From Ferrimonas sp. YFM (GTDB lineage: Bacteria > Pseudomonadota > Gammaproteobacteria > Enterobacterales > Shewanellaceae), in contig NZ_AP027368.1 of NCBI RefSeq assembly GCF_030296015.1, positions 3,432,839-3,496,838 of the forward strand: DNA of 64,000 nt, read 5' to 3'. A model generated the notes under the pieces. It was not told the origin of the DNA. It made no database searches and saw nothing but the letters and a program-made list of their open reading frames with translations. Made by a program: the position numbers and the translations under genes. Below, in pieces: positions 1 through 9,759 of this stretch (position 1 is the stretch's first letter; each line of letters begins with the position of its first letter).

Positions 1-204
1 GCCGGCAAAGTCGATACCCGGCACCATGGGGAAATCACGAATGATTTTGCCCGTACCCGTAACGGCCAGACCATCTTTGTAGTTAAGAGAAGAGGCTTCC
101 ACTTCAACCAGCACATCACCTTCAGGCAGATCACTCTCCTGCAGCTGCTGAATCTGGGCTTTGGTGGTTTTCTCCTCCTGAGTCAGGACAAGCGCATTAA
201 ACAT
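1..204 (-). CDS. acuI: AcuI/YhdH-family acrylyl-CoA reductase, 5' part only
   Basis: The first 68 codons of a medium-chain dehydrogenase/reductase read leftward off the window edge. The N-terminus starts MFNALVLTQ and continues with NYKDGLA and PMVPGIDFAG, which are hallmarks of the AcuI/YhdH group. That family reduces acryloyl-CoA to propionyl-CoA with NADPH in the cytoplasm and is common in marine bacteria that use DMSP or acrylate. An AAAGGAAT ribosome-binding site lies just upstream of the ATG. The catalytic domain and the rest of the Rossmann fold are outside the window, so function rests on the N-terminal similarity only. Confidence 0.85.
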   Translation of the reverse strand, partial: MFNALVLTQEEKTTKAQIQQLQESDLPEGDVLVEVEASSLNYKDGLAVTGTGKIIRDFPMVPGIDFAG

Positions 205-763
205 AATGGGATTCCTTTGAGAAATAAGATCGCTTTCGACGATGTTTGGATAAGCTTAAGACAGATATAGGCTCAAAAAAACTGAATTCACTGCATATCT
301 CCCATGCATCTAACGCCAATCTTTCAGGTCGTGATCCCGATGGCAATGGGACTTTAGCCGCAGAGACCTTGCTCACACCTTGAACCGGATTCCACCCTGC
401 CGACCCGCTCACAAATCAAAATCATCGAGGTTGAATTTCATTCCGTTCAGACAACCTTTCTCTGTGCCGCCATCTCTTGGTTTCCTTCAACCCACCGCAG
501 TGATGCCGGATGCAGCAAAGATGATCAGATATTAAGCAATACAAATGAATGACATAGTTGGAGACTTGCCAAACCAAGTGTAATATTAGGTTGAAACTTT
601 TAGTGGTTGGTCACATTTTTCATCCACCTGAGCAGGTTAGACTTCACTCAAGCCGAACAAAGTCTGAACGACGGCTCGGCCAAGAACCCATCTCATATCA
701 GGTTGTTTCGAACGCCGGGGCCGACTCCCTGCAGCTCCGGCGCTTTTTTTCAGGACCAATGCC
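205..763. other. intergenic region, 559 bp
   Basis: This is the divergent spacer between acuI and the NHL-repeat gene. Short overlapping reading frames on both strands lack convincing start sites and resemble no family. The only structure I see is the hairpin with a T-run at 715-750, listed separately. No RNA gene was recognised. Confidence 0.5.
715..750 (+). terminator. hairpin with T-run just upstream of the NHL-protein gene
   Basis: CCGGGGC (715-721) can pair with GCTCCGG (734-740), with one G-T wobble, and a run of seven T follows at 744-750. It ends 13 bases before the ATG at 764. It is either an intrinsic terminator of a short leader transcript or an attenuator for the downstream gene. 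No peptide or known riboswitch is evident in the leader. Confidence 0.45.
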
Positions 764-1858
764 ATGCCCGCCATCATCTCTCCCCGCGCATTTTTCACCT
801 TTTCCGTTCTCAGTCTGGGCGCCTGCCTGTCCGCCACCCTGTCGGCGGACAACCACAAGTATGGCGGCTATGCGGAATTTGCCGATGGCTTCGGTGAGCT
901 GTCCACCCTGGCCGGACGCGGCCAGATCCGCGCCAAGTATCGAAATGGCTGGGAAACCCGCTTCGAAGGGATGCCTGCCAGCCAGGCGGAGCTCTCCCGC
1001 CCGCATCACGCCATGGACGACGGCAGGGGCAACATCCTGGTAATCGACAAAGACGCCCATGCCTTAAGGCGGATCAACACAGACGGCAGCATTCAGACCA
1101 TCGCCGGCACCAACCGTTGTGGCGATGGCGAAGATAAGCTTGGTCAGGCAACGGAGATCAGCCTGTGTTACCCCAATGGCCTGTGGGTGTCTGGCAATGG
1201 CACCAGTTACATCCTGGATACCGGCAACGGTAAGGTGCGCCGCCTTACCCGGGACGGGCAGATCACCACCCTGTTTAAGGACCCTGACGGAATAGAGACT
1301 GGCCGCGGCCTTTGGGTGAGCGACGATGAGACCCTGGTGTACTACAGCAGTGGTCAGAGGCTGATGAAGTGGCAGCCCGATAAGGGCTCCGAGGTGATGG
1401 CCGACGGGTTCAGGGAGCTGGCCAACCTGGCGGTAAGCCCGACTGGCGAGCTCTTTGTCACCGACCGCAAAGCCAGTCGGGTCTACGCCATCAGCGCCAA
1501 CGGAGAGAAGAGGACGGTCGCAGGCAATGGCAAGGCCACCGGTGGCGGTGATGGCTATCCTGCGACAGAGACCGGCCTGTATGAGGTGCGCGGCATCTGG
1601 TTTCACCCCAATGGCGGCTATTTTCTGGCCACCCACAAGGGAGGGCAGATCTGGTTTGTTTCCCCTTCAGGCATCATCCACCGCTTTGTGGATGGCGGGC
1701 GTGACCATCAGCACAGCGGAGACGGCCTGCCCTTCTACCTGCCCGGAGAGAAGATCAGTGAGCCCCGCTCCGTTGCCCTGGACTCCCAGGGCAACCTGAT
1801 CATCACCGAAAGCGACTTCGGCTTCATACGCCGGGTGGCGCACAAAGGGGCTAATTAG
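764..1858 (+). CDS. secreted NHL-repeat beta-propeller protein
   Basis: This 364-residue protein starts with a probable signal peptide (hydrophobic stretch up to about residue 27, LSATLSA). Repeats of the NHL type follow: RPHHAMDDGRGNILVIDKD, LCYPNGLWVSGNG, LANLAVSPTGELFVTD, EPRSVALDSQGNLIITESD. Each has the usual hydrophobic-x-x-x-G-x-[IL]-[YFV]-[VI]-[TA]-[DE] pattern, so a 5-6-bladed propeller in the periplasm is likely. Propellers of this kind bind ligands or cell-wall components, and no catalytic function can be assigned. The gene is monocistronic. Its stop overlaps the stop of the convergent DUF885 gene by 8 bases around CTAATTAG. Confidence 0.75.
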   Translation: MPAIISPRAFFTFSVLSLGACLSATLSADNHKYGGYAEFADGFGELSTLAGRGQIRAKYRNGWETRFEGMPASQAELSRPHHAMDDGRGNILVIDKDAHALRRINTDGSIQTIAGTNRCGDGEDKLGQATEISLCYPNGLWVSGNGTSYILDTGNGKVRRLTRDGQITTLFKDPDGIETGRGLWVSDDETLVYYSSGQRLMKWQPDKGSEVMADGFRELANLAVSPTGELFVTDRKASRVYAISANGEKRTVAGNGKATGGGDGYPATETGLYEVRGIWFHPNGGYFLATHKGGQIWFVSPSGIIHRFVDGGRDHQHSGDGLPFYLPGEKISEPRSVALDSQGNLIITESDFGFIRRVAHKGAN

Positions 1859-3683
1859 CCGCCAGGGCTCGCTCCCGGGCAATGTAGTCATTCACCAGAC
1901 GATCGAGAATGTCCAGCGGCAGGGCGCCATTTCGCAGCACCACGTCGTGGAACGCTGCCAGGTTGAACTGCTCGCCCAGGGCCTGCTGGGCACGCTCGCG
2001 CAGCTCCAGAATCTTCATCATCCCCACCTTGTAGGCGGTCGCCTGCCCGGGCATCACGATGTAACGCTCCACCTCGGCAATGACATCAGACTCAGCCATG
2101 CCGGTGTTGGCCAGCATGTAGTCGATGGCTTGCTCCCGGGTCCAGCGTTTGGCATGCAGCCCGGTGTCCACCACCAGACGTACGGCGCGAAACAGCTCTG
2201 CCTGCAGCCTGCCCAGGTTATCCAGGGGCTGCTGCTGGAACCCCATCTCCCAGGCCAGGTGCTCCGCATACAGGGCCCAGCCCTCCACATAGGCGGTAAA
2301 GGGAGAAACGCGGCGGAAGAAGGGCAAGCCTTCCAGCTCCATGGCGATGGCAATCTGGAAGTGATGGCCGGGAATGCCCTCATGGTAAGCCAGGGTGCGC
2401 ATGGAGTAGGTGGGGGTGGCCTTGATGTCATAGAGATTGGCATAGAAACGGCCTGGACGGCTACCATCCAGCGCCGGTTGCTCATAATAGGCACCGGGAG
2501 AGGTCTTCTCCTTAAACGCCGGAATCCGCTTCACCTCCATACCCACGCCGGGACGCAGGTTGAACGCCTGGGCGATGCCCTCATCGATCTCATCCAGGAT
2601 TCGCTGATAATCCTCCAGGATCTGCTGACGCCCTTGGTCGGTGTCAGGATAATAGAAGCGGGGATCGGAGGAGAGCGCCTCCATGGCCGGAGCAAAACCG
2701 GCAGTTGTCTCGATCCCCTCTGCCGCCAATATCTCCAGCATCTGCGACTGAATGCGATCCACTTCGGACAAACCCAGGTTGTGAATCTCCTCGGCGCTGT
2801 AGTCTGTGGTGGTAAACAGCCTCAGTGCCGCGTCATAAGCCTGCTCTCCTTGAGGCAGGCGCCACAGCCCGGCGTCCTCTCCCGCCTTGGCATGAAGCTG
2901 TTCGAAGTAGGCGATAAAGCCGTGGTAGGCGGGGTACACCCGACTTTCGATGCGCTGCTCGGCCCCCGCCAGCAGGTCCTGTTTCTCCTCTTCTGCCAGC
3001 CCCTCCACCTCACTGAGCTTCTGGGCCAGGGAGGTGTAGAGGATGTTCTGGGTCGTCGGGGTATCCACGAATCCCCGCATCTCCGTCAGCACCCGGTCGA
3101 TGACAAAACGAGGAGGGACGATCCCTTTCTCTTCCCGCAGCTTCAGCCCCTCCAGATATTGGAGAAACTTACGCTCCACCTGGTCCAACCGGGCCAGATA
3201 ATGCTCAGCGTCCTCGACGCTGGTCACCTGGTGCTTTGACTGCATGAAGCTTGGGAAAGCACTCTGCACCCCAAACATCTGGTTGACCGGGTAGTTGTGA
3301 TGACGAAACGCCTTGGCTTCATCCATGAAGTTCAGCAGATAGAGGGCCACCTCCTTGGAGAGGCGATCCTCCTCGCTGAGATCCGCATCTTCGTAGGTCA
3401 TCAACACCCGCCTGGCGTCCAGCAGGGTATTCAGTTGCTCATCGCTGCGGGCGGGACTGGCGTCATCCAGCCTGGCGTTGTGACCCTTGATTCCTGCGGA
3501 CTCAAGGAAGCCCAGGGAGGTGAGAGTTTCGGGACTCTCAAAGGCCATCTTGACCAGGGTGCGGTCGACGAAGTTACGGAAGAAAAAGGGCTTCTCTGCA
3601 TACCACTCGTGGGCGGCAAAGGCCCCGCCCAACACGGTGATCGACAGCAGGCCTATTCCGGCCCGCTTCAACATTTTTTTCAT
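1851..3683 (-). CDS. DUF885 family protein, putative zinc peptidase-like, exported
   Basis: A 610-residue protein starting MKKMLKRAG with a signal peptide or N-terminal anchor. The DUF885 hallmark YHEGIPGHHFQ sits in the C-terminal half, followed by YVEGWALYAEHLA. HEGxPGHH plus the downstream EGWALYAE glutamates resemble the metal ligands of gluzincin-type peptidases, but no DUF885 substrate can be claimed here. Length matches the usual 580-620 residues. I prefer the ATG at 3683 to an upstream in-frame ATG at 3719, because the shorter form begins directly with the basic signal-peptide n-region. It is transcribed alone, convergent with the NHL-protein gene. Confidence 0.8.
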   Translation of the reverse strand: MKKMLKRAGIGLLSITVLGGAFAAHEWYAEKPFFFRNFVDRTLVKMAFESPETLTSLGFLESAGIKGHNARLDDASPARSDEQLNTLLDARRVLMTYEDADLSEEDRLSKEVALYLLNFMDEAKAFRHHNYPVNQMFGVQSAFPSFMQSKHQVTSVEDAEHYLARLDQVERKFLQYLEGLKLREEKGIVPPRFVIDRVLTEMRGFVDTPTTQNILYTSLAQKLSEVEGLAEEEKQDLLAGAEQRIESRVYPAYHGFIAYFEQLHAKAGEDAGLWRLPQGEQAYDAALRLFTTTDYSAEEIHNLGLSEVDRIQSQMLEILAAEGIETTAGFAPAMEALSSDPRFYYPDTDQGRQQILEDYQRILDEIDEGIAQAFNLRPGVGMEVKRIPAFKEKTSPGAYYEQPALDGSRPGRFYANLYDIKATPTYSMRTLAYHEGIPGHHFQIAIAMELEGLPFFRRVSPFTAYVEGWALYAEHLAWEMGFQQQPLDNLGRLQAELFRAVRLVVDTGLHAKRWTREQAIDYMLANTGMAESDVIAEVERYIVMPGQATAYKVGMMKILELRERAQQALGEQFNLAAFHDVVLRNGALPLDILDRLVNDYIARERALAAN

Positions 3684-3995
3684 ATTGTCATCCCTGAACT
3701 GAACCAAGTTTTTTCTCATCCAGCAAGCTATCAGGCCAGGAAGTCCGCTACAATTTGTTTACGTTTCAAAATGCTACAGCGTGCCATCAATCAAATCAGT
3801 CACAGAATCGGGCGCCGGTCAGTGAGAAAGACCCGAATCACCGACAAACGCGCGCCAGGGCCTTAGCCGAAACTTTAGGCGGAATCTAGGAATATCCGTT
3901 GAAATAATAAGTGCTTAAGCTCTAGTATGAGGGTTACATTCTCGCCAACGATTTTGGCTGGCGACACTCCAAAAAAAAGACATTTGCAGGATGCA

Positions 3996-5222
3996 ATGAT
4001 GGCTACTCGCTCCCCCCTTTCGCTGACGCTGCTCTCTCTCGCCGCTCTTGCCCTGTTCGGCTGCCAGAAACCCCAGATCACCATCGAGCCCAAACTGGTG
4101 GTGGTGGAGGCGGTGCAGACCGCCACTGTGCCTCTGTACGGCAACTATGTTGGGGTCACCCGGGCCTCGCTGGATGTGGAAGTACGAGCTCGAATCAACG
4201 GCTTCGTGGAGGAGCGCATCTTCGTCGAGGGCAGCGCGGTCAAGGCGGGCGACCCGCTGTACCAGATTGATGACAAGCCCTATCTGGCGGTGGTCAACCG
4301 CCTCAAGGCCAAATTGGCGTCCCAGCGCAGCATCCTGGAAAAGGCCCAGCGTGACGCCGACCGGCTGCGCCCCCTCTATGAGCAGGACGCCGCCAGCCAA
4401 CTGGACTACGACAACGCCCTCTCCGCCCTGTCCCAGGCCAAATCCAACCTGGCCGCTTCCAAGGCGGAGCTGGAAGAGGCCGAACTGGAGCTGAGCTACA
4501 CCAAAATTCAGGCCCCCATCGATGGTCTGGTGAGCCGCTCCGAGGTGGACATCGGTGCCCTGGTGGGCAGCCAGGGACAGTCACTGCTGACCCGGGTGCG
4601 TCAGGTGGACCCCATTTACGTCAACTTCAACATGTCGGCCCTGGACTACCTCAACGCCCGGCGGCGCATCGTCAGTGAGCGGGCCAAGCGGGAAGCGGAA
4701 ACCGAAGGCAAGACCGTCGAAGGCTTCGTGCGCATCACCCTGCCGGACAACAGCGAATACCGCTACTGGGGAGACGTCAGCTTCACCGACCCCTCGGTGA
4801 ATCCGGACACCGGCACCTTCGAGGTTCGGGCGGTACTGCCCAACCCGGACCGGGAACTGCTGCCCGGCCAGTACACCAACGCCCGCATCAAGCTCTCCGA
4901 GCTGGAGAACGCCATCGTCATTCCCCAGAAAGCCACCCGGGTGGACCAGGGGGGCGTCTACGTGATGGTGGTGCTGCCGGACAACAAGGTGGAACGCCGC
5001 TTTATCGTCATCGAACATCAGGGTGAGGAGGGCGTGGTGGTCAAGAGCGGCCTGCGCGCCGGTGAGTTGGTGATCATCGAGGGGATGCATAGGGTGCAGC
5101 ACGGCCAGCTGGCCGAGCCTCTGACCGCCGAGGAGTACCAGTCCAGGGAGGATGCCAAGGAGAAGGCCCAGGCCCTGGAGCAGCAACAGATTGAGCAGCA
5201 ACAGGCACAGGAGCAGGAGTGA
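3996..5222 (+). CDS. RND efflux membrane fusion protein (pump 1)
   Basis: This is a periplasmic adaptor of the HlyD/AcrA family, first gene of a tripartite efflux operon. A signal peptide ends in LALFGC, a lipoprotein-type cysteine, so it is probably inner-membrane anchored by lipid. Beta-barrel and lipoyl segments (RINGFVEER, KAGDPLYQID) flank an alpha-hairpin rich in Ala/Glu/Lys, then YTKIQAPIDGLVSRS. The C-terminus is a Gln/Glu-rich tail (QQQIEQQQAQEQE). The start is placed at the ATG-ATG pair at 3996-4001 behind AGGA; an in-frame ATG at 3927 would put 23 extra residues before the signal peptide. The stop overlaps the RND start (TGATG). Substrates cannot be predicted from sequence. Confidence 0.9.
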   Translation: MMATRSPLSLTLLSLAALALFGCQKPQITIEPKLVVVEAVQTATVPLYGNYVGVTRASLDVEVRARINGFVEERIFVEGSAVKAGDPLYQIDDKPYLAVVNRLKAKLASQRSILEKAQRDADRLRPLYEQDAASQLDYDNALSALSQAKSNLAASKAELEEAELELSYTKIQAPIDGLVSRSEVDIGALVGSQGQSLLTRVRQVDPIYVNFNMSALDYLNARRRIVSERAKREAETEGKTVEGFVRITLPDNSEYRYWGDVSFTDPSVNPDTGTFEVRAVLPNPDRELLPGQYTNARIKLSELENAIVIPQKATRVDQGGVYVMVVLPDNKVERRFIVIEHQGEEGVVVKSGLRAGELVIIEGMHRVQHGQLAEPLTAEEYQSREDAKEKAQALEQQQIEQQQAQEQE

Positions 5223-8200
5223 TGGCCCAGTTCTTCGTCAATCGGCCGGTCTTTGCCAGCGTCATCTCCATCGTCATCGTCCTGCTGGGACTGGTGGCCA
5301 TGTTCCAGCTGCCCATCGACCAGTACCCCTACATCACCCCGCCCCAGGTGAAGATCTCCGCATCCTACCCAGGGGCCACCTCGGTGACCGCCGCCGAGTC
5401 GGTGGCCACCCCGCTGGAGCAGGAGGTCAACGGGGTGCCCAACATGATCTACATGAGCTCCAAGAGCACCAACTCAGGCAGCACCAACGTCACCATCACC
5501 TTCGATGTGGGCACCAGCCCGGACCTGGCGGCGGTGGATGTGCAGAACGCCACCCAGCAGGCGTTCGGCAGTCTGCCCATCGACGTGCAGACCGAAGGGG
5601 TGTCTGTGTCCAAGGAAGCCTCGGTGGAGCTGCTGAAGCTGGCGTTGACCTCAGACGATGAACGCTTCGATGAGATCTACCTGAGTAACTACGCCACCAT
5701 CAACATCACCTCGGCCCTGAAACGGATCCCCGGAGTGGGCCGCACCCGTAACACCGGCTCGCGCAGCTACTCCATGCGCATCTGGCTCAAGCCGGACATG
5801 ATGGCCGGCTACGGCCTGACCACCTCGGACGTGATAGGCGCCATCAAGGCGCAGAACAAGGAGAGCCCGGCGGGCACCATAGGCACTCAGCCCAACAGCG
5901 ACCAGTTGTCACTGACCCTGCCCATTACCGCCGCCGGCCGCCTCTCCAGTGTGCAGCAGTTCAATGAGATCATCGTCCGCGCCGACGCCGATGGCTCGCT
6001 GATCCGCCTGAGGGACATCGCCCGCATCGAACTGGGCTCCTCCGCCTACACCCTGCAATCCCAGCTCAACGGCGCCAACGCCACCATCGTCCAGGTCTAC
6101 CTGCTGCCCGGCGCCAACGCCCTGGAGGTCACCCGCAAGGTGAAGGAGACCATGGCGGATCTGGCCACCAAATTCCCCGCCGGCGTGGAGTGGCAGGTGT
6201 TCTATGACGCCTCGGAGTTTATCGAGGACTCCATCTCCGAGGTGGTCAAAACCCTGATCGAGGCGCTGATCCTGGTGGTGGCCGTGGTCTACCTGTTCCT
6301 GCAGAACTGGCGCGCCACCCTGATCCCCGCCGTCGCCGTGCCCGTCTCCCTGGTGGGCACCCTGGCGGCGATGCTGGCCTTCGGATTTACCATCAACACC
6401 GTCAGCCTGCTGGCCCTGGTGCTGGCCATCGGCATCGTGGTGGACGACGCCATTGTGGTGGTGGAGAACGTCGAGCGACTGATGAAGGAGAAGGGCCTAA
6501 GCGCGGCGGCAGCCACCCGGGCCGCCATGAAGGAGCTCTCCGGTGCCCTGGTGGCCACCAGCCTGGTACTGGCGGCGGTGTTTGTTCCCGTCTCCTTCCT
6601 GGCGGGGATCACCGGCATCATGTACCGGGAGTTCGCCGTGGCCATTACCGTGTCGGTGCTGATCTCCACTGTGGTGGCCCTGACCCTGAGCCCGGCCCTG
6701 TGCGCCATTTTGCTCACCGCCGAGGAGAGCAAGCCCAATGCCCTGTTCCGCTGGATCAACCGGGTCCTGGACTCCGCCACCAACCGCTATGTTTCCCTGG
6801 TGGGGCTGACCCAGTCTCACGCCAAACGCAGCTATCTGGCCTTCGCCATCATGGTGGGCGGGGTCTACCTGATCATGAACCAACTGCCCGCCAGCTTTAT
6901 GCCGGACGAGGATCAGGGGCGCTTCTTCATCGACATGACTCTGCCCGACGGCTCCACGGTCAACCGCACCCAGGAGGTGCTGAAGAAAGCCGAGCAGTAT
7001 GTGATGGCCCACCCGGCAGTGGCCTACTCCTTTACCCTGGCGGGGGAGAACCGCCGCTCCGGCTCCAACCAGGCCAACGGCCAGTTTGAGGTGATTCTCA
7101 CCCCCTGGGAGCAGCGCAAAGGCGAGGGGCACACGGTCAAGAGGGTGATGCACCAGTTGCAGAAGGATCTGAACCAGGTGCTGGAGGCGGAGTTCAGCCT
7201 CTACCTGCCTTCTGCAGTACCTGGCCTGGGCAACGGCTCCGGGGTGGAGATGGAACTGCAGGACACCTCAGGCACCAACTTCGAGGGTCTGATTGAGAAC
7301 GCCAAGGAGCTGGTGGAGCAGCTCAAGCGCCAGCCGGAAGTTGCCCGGGCCGGACTCTCCCTGCAGTCGGCCATTCCGCAGCTGAGGCTGTCGGTGGATG
7401 AAGCCAAGGCGATGGCCATCGGCGTCACCGTGTCCGACATCTACAGCACCATCAAGACCTTCACCGACTCCTCCACGGTCAACGACTTCAACCTGTTTGG
7501 CCGGGTGTACCGGGTGAAGATCCAGGCTGAGCAGGAGTACCGCCAGTTCCCGGATCAGATCAAGGACTTCTATGTGCGCTCCAGCAGTGGTGCCATGGTG
7601 CCCATCGGCGTGCTGGCCGAGTATGACTACAGCGTCGGGCCGGCGTCGGTCACCCACTACAACATGTTCTCCAGCGCCTCCATCAACGTCACCCCGGCAC
7701 CGGGCTACGCCACCGGCGACGTGATCAAGGCGATCGAACGGGTGGCCAAGCCACTGCTGCCCAACACCTTCCGCTACGAGTGGAGCGGCCTGACCTATCA
7801 GGAGGTGCAATCCGCCAACCAGACCGCCGTCGCCGTTACCCTGGCCCTGGTGTTCGTGTTCCTGTTCCTGGCAGCCCTGTATGAGAGCTGGACCATCCCG
7901 GTGGCGGTGCTGTTGATCGCCCCGGTGGCCATGCTGGGGGCGGCATCCGCCACCATGGTCAGCGGCATGGAGAGCAACCTGTTCTTCCAGATTGCCTTTA
8001 TTGCCCTCATCGGCATGGCCGCCAAAAACTCCATCCTGATTGTTGAGTTTGCCAACCAGCTGCATAAGCAGGGCCGCTCCCGGGTGGAGGCTGCTCTGGA
8101 GGCGGCGGCGTTGCGTTTCCGTCCCATCCTGATGACCTCCATGGCCTTCATTCTCGGGGTGCTGCCACTGGTGCTGTCCACCGGACCTGGCGCGGTCAGT

Positions 8201-8362
8201 CGTCAGTCCATCGCCATCCCTATTCTCGGCGGCATGATTCTGGCCACCAGCATCGGCATCGTGCTGGTGCCCCTGTTCTTTATCACCTGCGCTGGCTGGC
8301 TGAGATCCCGCAACAAACCGCCACTGCCAGAGCAGACCCAAACCGAGGAGGCACGCCCATGA
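5222..8362 (+). CDS. RND (HAE-1) multidrug efflux transporter (pump 1)
   Basis: A 1046-residue inner-membrane proton-drug antiporter, the usual length for AcrB/MexB-type pumps. It begins MAQFFVNRPVFA. TM4 carries the proton-relay pair in [16 protein letters not shown] and the TM10 lysine sits in GMAAKNSILIVEFA, so the proton pathway is intact. The ATG at 5222 overlaps the MFP stop. An in-frame GTG at 5219 also exists but is less likely. It is translationally coupled at both ends to the adaptor and outer-membrane channel genes, so a complete tripartite pump is made from one transcript. No adjacent regulator is present. Confidence 0.95.
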   Translation: MAQFFVNRPVFASVISIVIVLLGLVAMFQLPIDQYPYITPPQVKISASYPGATSVTAAESVATPLEQEVNGVPNMIYMSSKSTNSGSTNVTITFDVGTSPDLAAVDVQNATQQAFGSLPIDVQTEGVSVSKEASVELLKLALTSDDERFDEIYLSNYATINITSALKRIPGVGRTRNTGSRSYSMRIWLKPDMMAGYGLTTSDVIGAIKAQNKESPAGTIGTQPNSDQLSLTLPITAAGRLSSVQQFNEIIVRADADGSLIRLRDIARIELGSSAYTLQSQLNGANATIVQVYLLPGANALEVTRKVKETMADLATKFPAGVEWQVFYDASEFIEDSISEVVKTLIEALILVVAVVYLFLQNWRATLIPAVAVPVSLVGTLAAMLAFGFTINTVSLLALVLAIGIVVDDAIVVVENVERLMKEKGLSAAAATRAAMKELSGALVATSLVLAAVFVPVSFLAGITGIMYREFAVAITVSVLISTVVALTLSPALCAILLTAEESKPNALFRWINRVLDSATNRYVSLVGLTQSHAKRSYLAFAIMVGGVYLIMNQLPASFMPDEDQGRFFIDMTLPDGSTVNRTQEVLKKAEQYVMAHPAVAYSFTLAGENRRSGSNQANGQFEVILTPWEQRKGEGHTVKRVMHQLQKDLNQVLEAEFSLYLPSAVPGLGNGSGVEMELQDTSGTNFEGLIENAKELVEQLKRQPEVARAGLSLQSAIPQLRLSVDEAKAMAIGVTVSDIYSTIKTFTDSSTVNDFNLFGRVYRVKIQAEQEYRQFPDQIKDFYVRSSSGAMVPIGVLAEYDYSVGPASVTHYNMFSSASINVTPAPGYATGDVIKAIERVAKPLLPNTFRYEWSGLTYQEVQSANQTAVAVTLALVFVFLFLAALYESWTIPVAVLLIAPVAMLGAASATMVSGMESNLFFQIAFIALIGMAAKNSILIVEFANQLHKQGRSRVEAALEAAALRFRPILMTSMAFILGVLPLVLSTGPGAVSRQSIAIPILGGMILATSIGIVLVPLFFITCAGWLRSRNKPPLPEQTQTEEARP

Positions 8363-9759
8363 GACTGCTGCCCCTGACCCTGGCCCTGATGCTCAGCGGC
8401 TGTGCCGTCGGCCCCGACTACCAGCGCCCGGAGCTGCCCCTGCCGGAACACTTTGACGCCACCCCTGGGGTCAGTGCCCATCTGGGCACCCTGCCCTGGC
8501 GCCAGTTCTTCCTCGACCCTCAGCTGCAGCTGTTGATTGACCGGGCCCTGGCGGACAACCTCAGCCTGGAGGTCACCCGTTCCCGGCTTCAGGCGGCAAG
8601 GGAGCAGACCACGGTCACCGACGCCGCCCTCTATCCGGAGCTCAGCCTGGGCCTGTCCGCCGAGCGGGAGAGCGACAGCGGCCTGACCAACAGCGACCCG
8701 GAGATCGCCGACACCTTCAACCTGGACGGCATGGTGAGCTGGGAGGTGGATCTCTGGGGCGCCAACCGCCGCCGCAGTGACGCCAGTTACGCCCAGTTGC
8801 TCAGCAGCAAACAGCAACTGAACCTGGCCACCCTAAGCCTGGTCAGCGACGTGGCCAGCCGCTACTACGAATGGCTGGACATCGAGCAGCGCTACCGCAT
8901 CTCCAAAGACACCGCCCGCGTGAGACTGGAAGAGTTGAAGCTGGCGCGACTGCGCAAGGAAAATGGGGTGATCTCCGGACTGGAAGTGCGTCAGGCGGAG
9001 GTGGAGTACCAGTCCGCCCGCACCACTTTGCCAGCCTTGGACTTTGACCGTCATCAGAAGCAGAATCAGCTGAAGCTGCTGCTGGGCAGCTATGAACTGG
9101 AGACCCAGTATCAGGCCCCTCAGGGTCTTTCCGCCCTGGGGATCACCGACGTATTGGCCATCGGGGTGCCGTCTGACATGCTCAGTCAGCGGCCCGATGT
9201 TGCGGTGGCCGAACAACAACTGATCGCTGCTAATGCCTCTCTCGGAGTGGCGGAAGCCGCCCTGCTGCCCAGCTTCACCATCAGCGGCAGCTACGGCATA
9301 GAGAGCGAAAAATTGGGAGACATTCTCGACAGCGAAGGGGTGACCTGGAGCCTGCTGGGAGGTCTGACCCAGCCGCTGTTCAATTCGGGCAAGCTCAATG
9401 CCCAGAAACGCATCGCGACCGAAGAGCTGAAACAGGCGGAGCTGGCCTATCGGGAGGCGGTGCTGACCGCCTACACCGAGGTCAGTGATGCCCTGGCCAG
9501 TGTCCGCCGCGCCCAGAGCGCCATGGAAGCCCAGCAGGAGCTGGTCAACGCCTCACAGGAGTATGTGCGCCTGGCCAGACTCAGGTACCTGAACGGCGTA
9601 GCCACCTCCCTGGATCTGCTGGACGCCCAGCGGCAACTGTTCAGCGCCCAGCTGGCCCTGAGCCAGCTGCAAAGGGACCAGTTGCTGGCCCACATCAACC
9701 TCTACCGCGCCCTGGGTGGCGGCCTGACCGCCGATCCGCCAGACAGTCAGGCGGGCTGA
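8359..9759 (+). CDS. RND outer-membrane factor lipoprotein, NodT/OprM type
   Basis: A 466-residue outer-membrane channel of the TolC superfamily. The signal peptide ends in a good lipobox (MLSGCAVGPDY), and the sequence after Cys matches the CxVGPDYxRP start typical of NodT/OprM proteins. Two repeated halves contain coiled-coil segments (for example SDVASRYYEWL and TEVSDALASVRRA), and RRPDV-like SQRPDVAVAEQQL is present. It overlaps the RND gene by ATGA, so it is the dedicated exit duct of pump 1. Its end overlaps the convergent MFS gene by 13 bases. Confidence 0.93.
   Translation: MRLLPLTLALMLSGCAVGPDYQRPELPLPEHFDATPGVSAHLGTLPWRQFFLDPQLQLLIDRALADNLSLEVTRSRLQAAREQTTVTDAALYPELSLGLSAERESDSGLTNSDPEIADTFNLDGMVSWEVDLWGANRRRSDASYAQLLSSKQQLNLATLSLVSDVASRYYEWLDIEQRYRISKDTARVRLEELKLARLRKENGVISGLEVRQAEVEYQSARTTLPALDFDRHQKQNQLKLLLGSYELETQYQAPQGLSALGITDVLAIGVPSDMLSQRPDVAVAEQQLIAANASLGVAEAALLPSFTISGSYGIESEKLGDILDSEGVTWSLLGGLTQPLFNSGKLNAQKRIATEELKQAELAYREAVLTAYTEVSDALASVRRAQSAMEAQQELVNASQEYVRLARLRYLNGVATSLDLLDAQRQLFSAQLALSQLQRDQLLAHINLYRALGGGLTADPPDSQAG

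Noticed and set aside
558..1043. 161-codon frame overlapping the NHL-protein gene
   Set aside because: It overlaps a gene with clear repeats in another frame, and its sequence is low-complexity Pro/Ser/Arg.
1947..3239. 430-codon open frame opposite the DUF885 gene
   Set aside because: The DUF885 protein has clear motifs; the antisense product is Gln/His/Leu-rich and unrecognisable.
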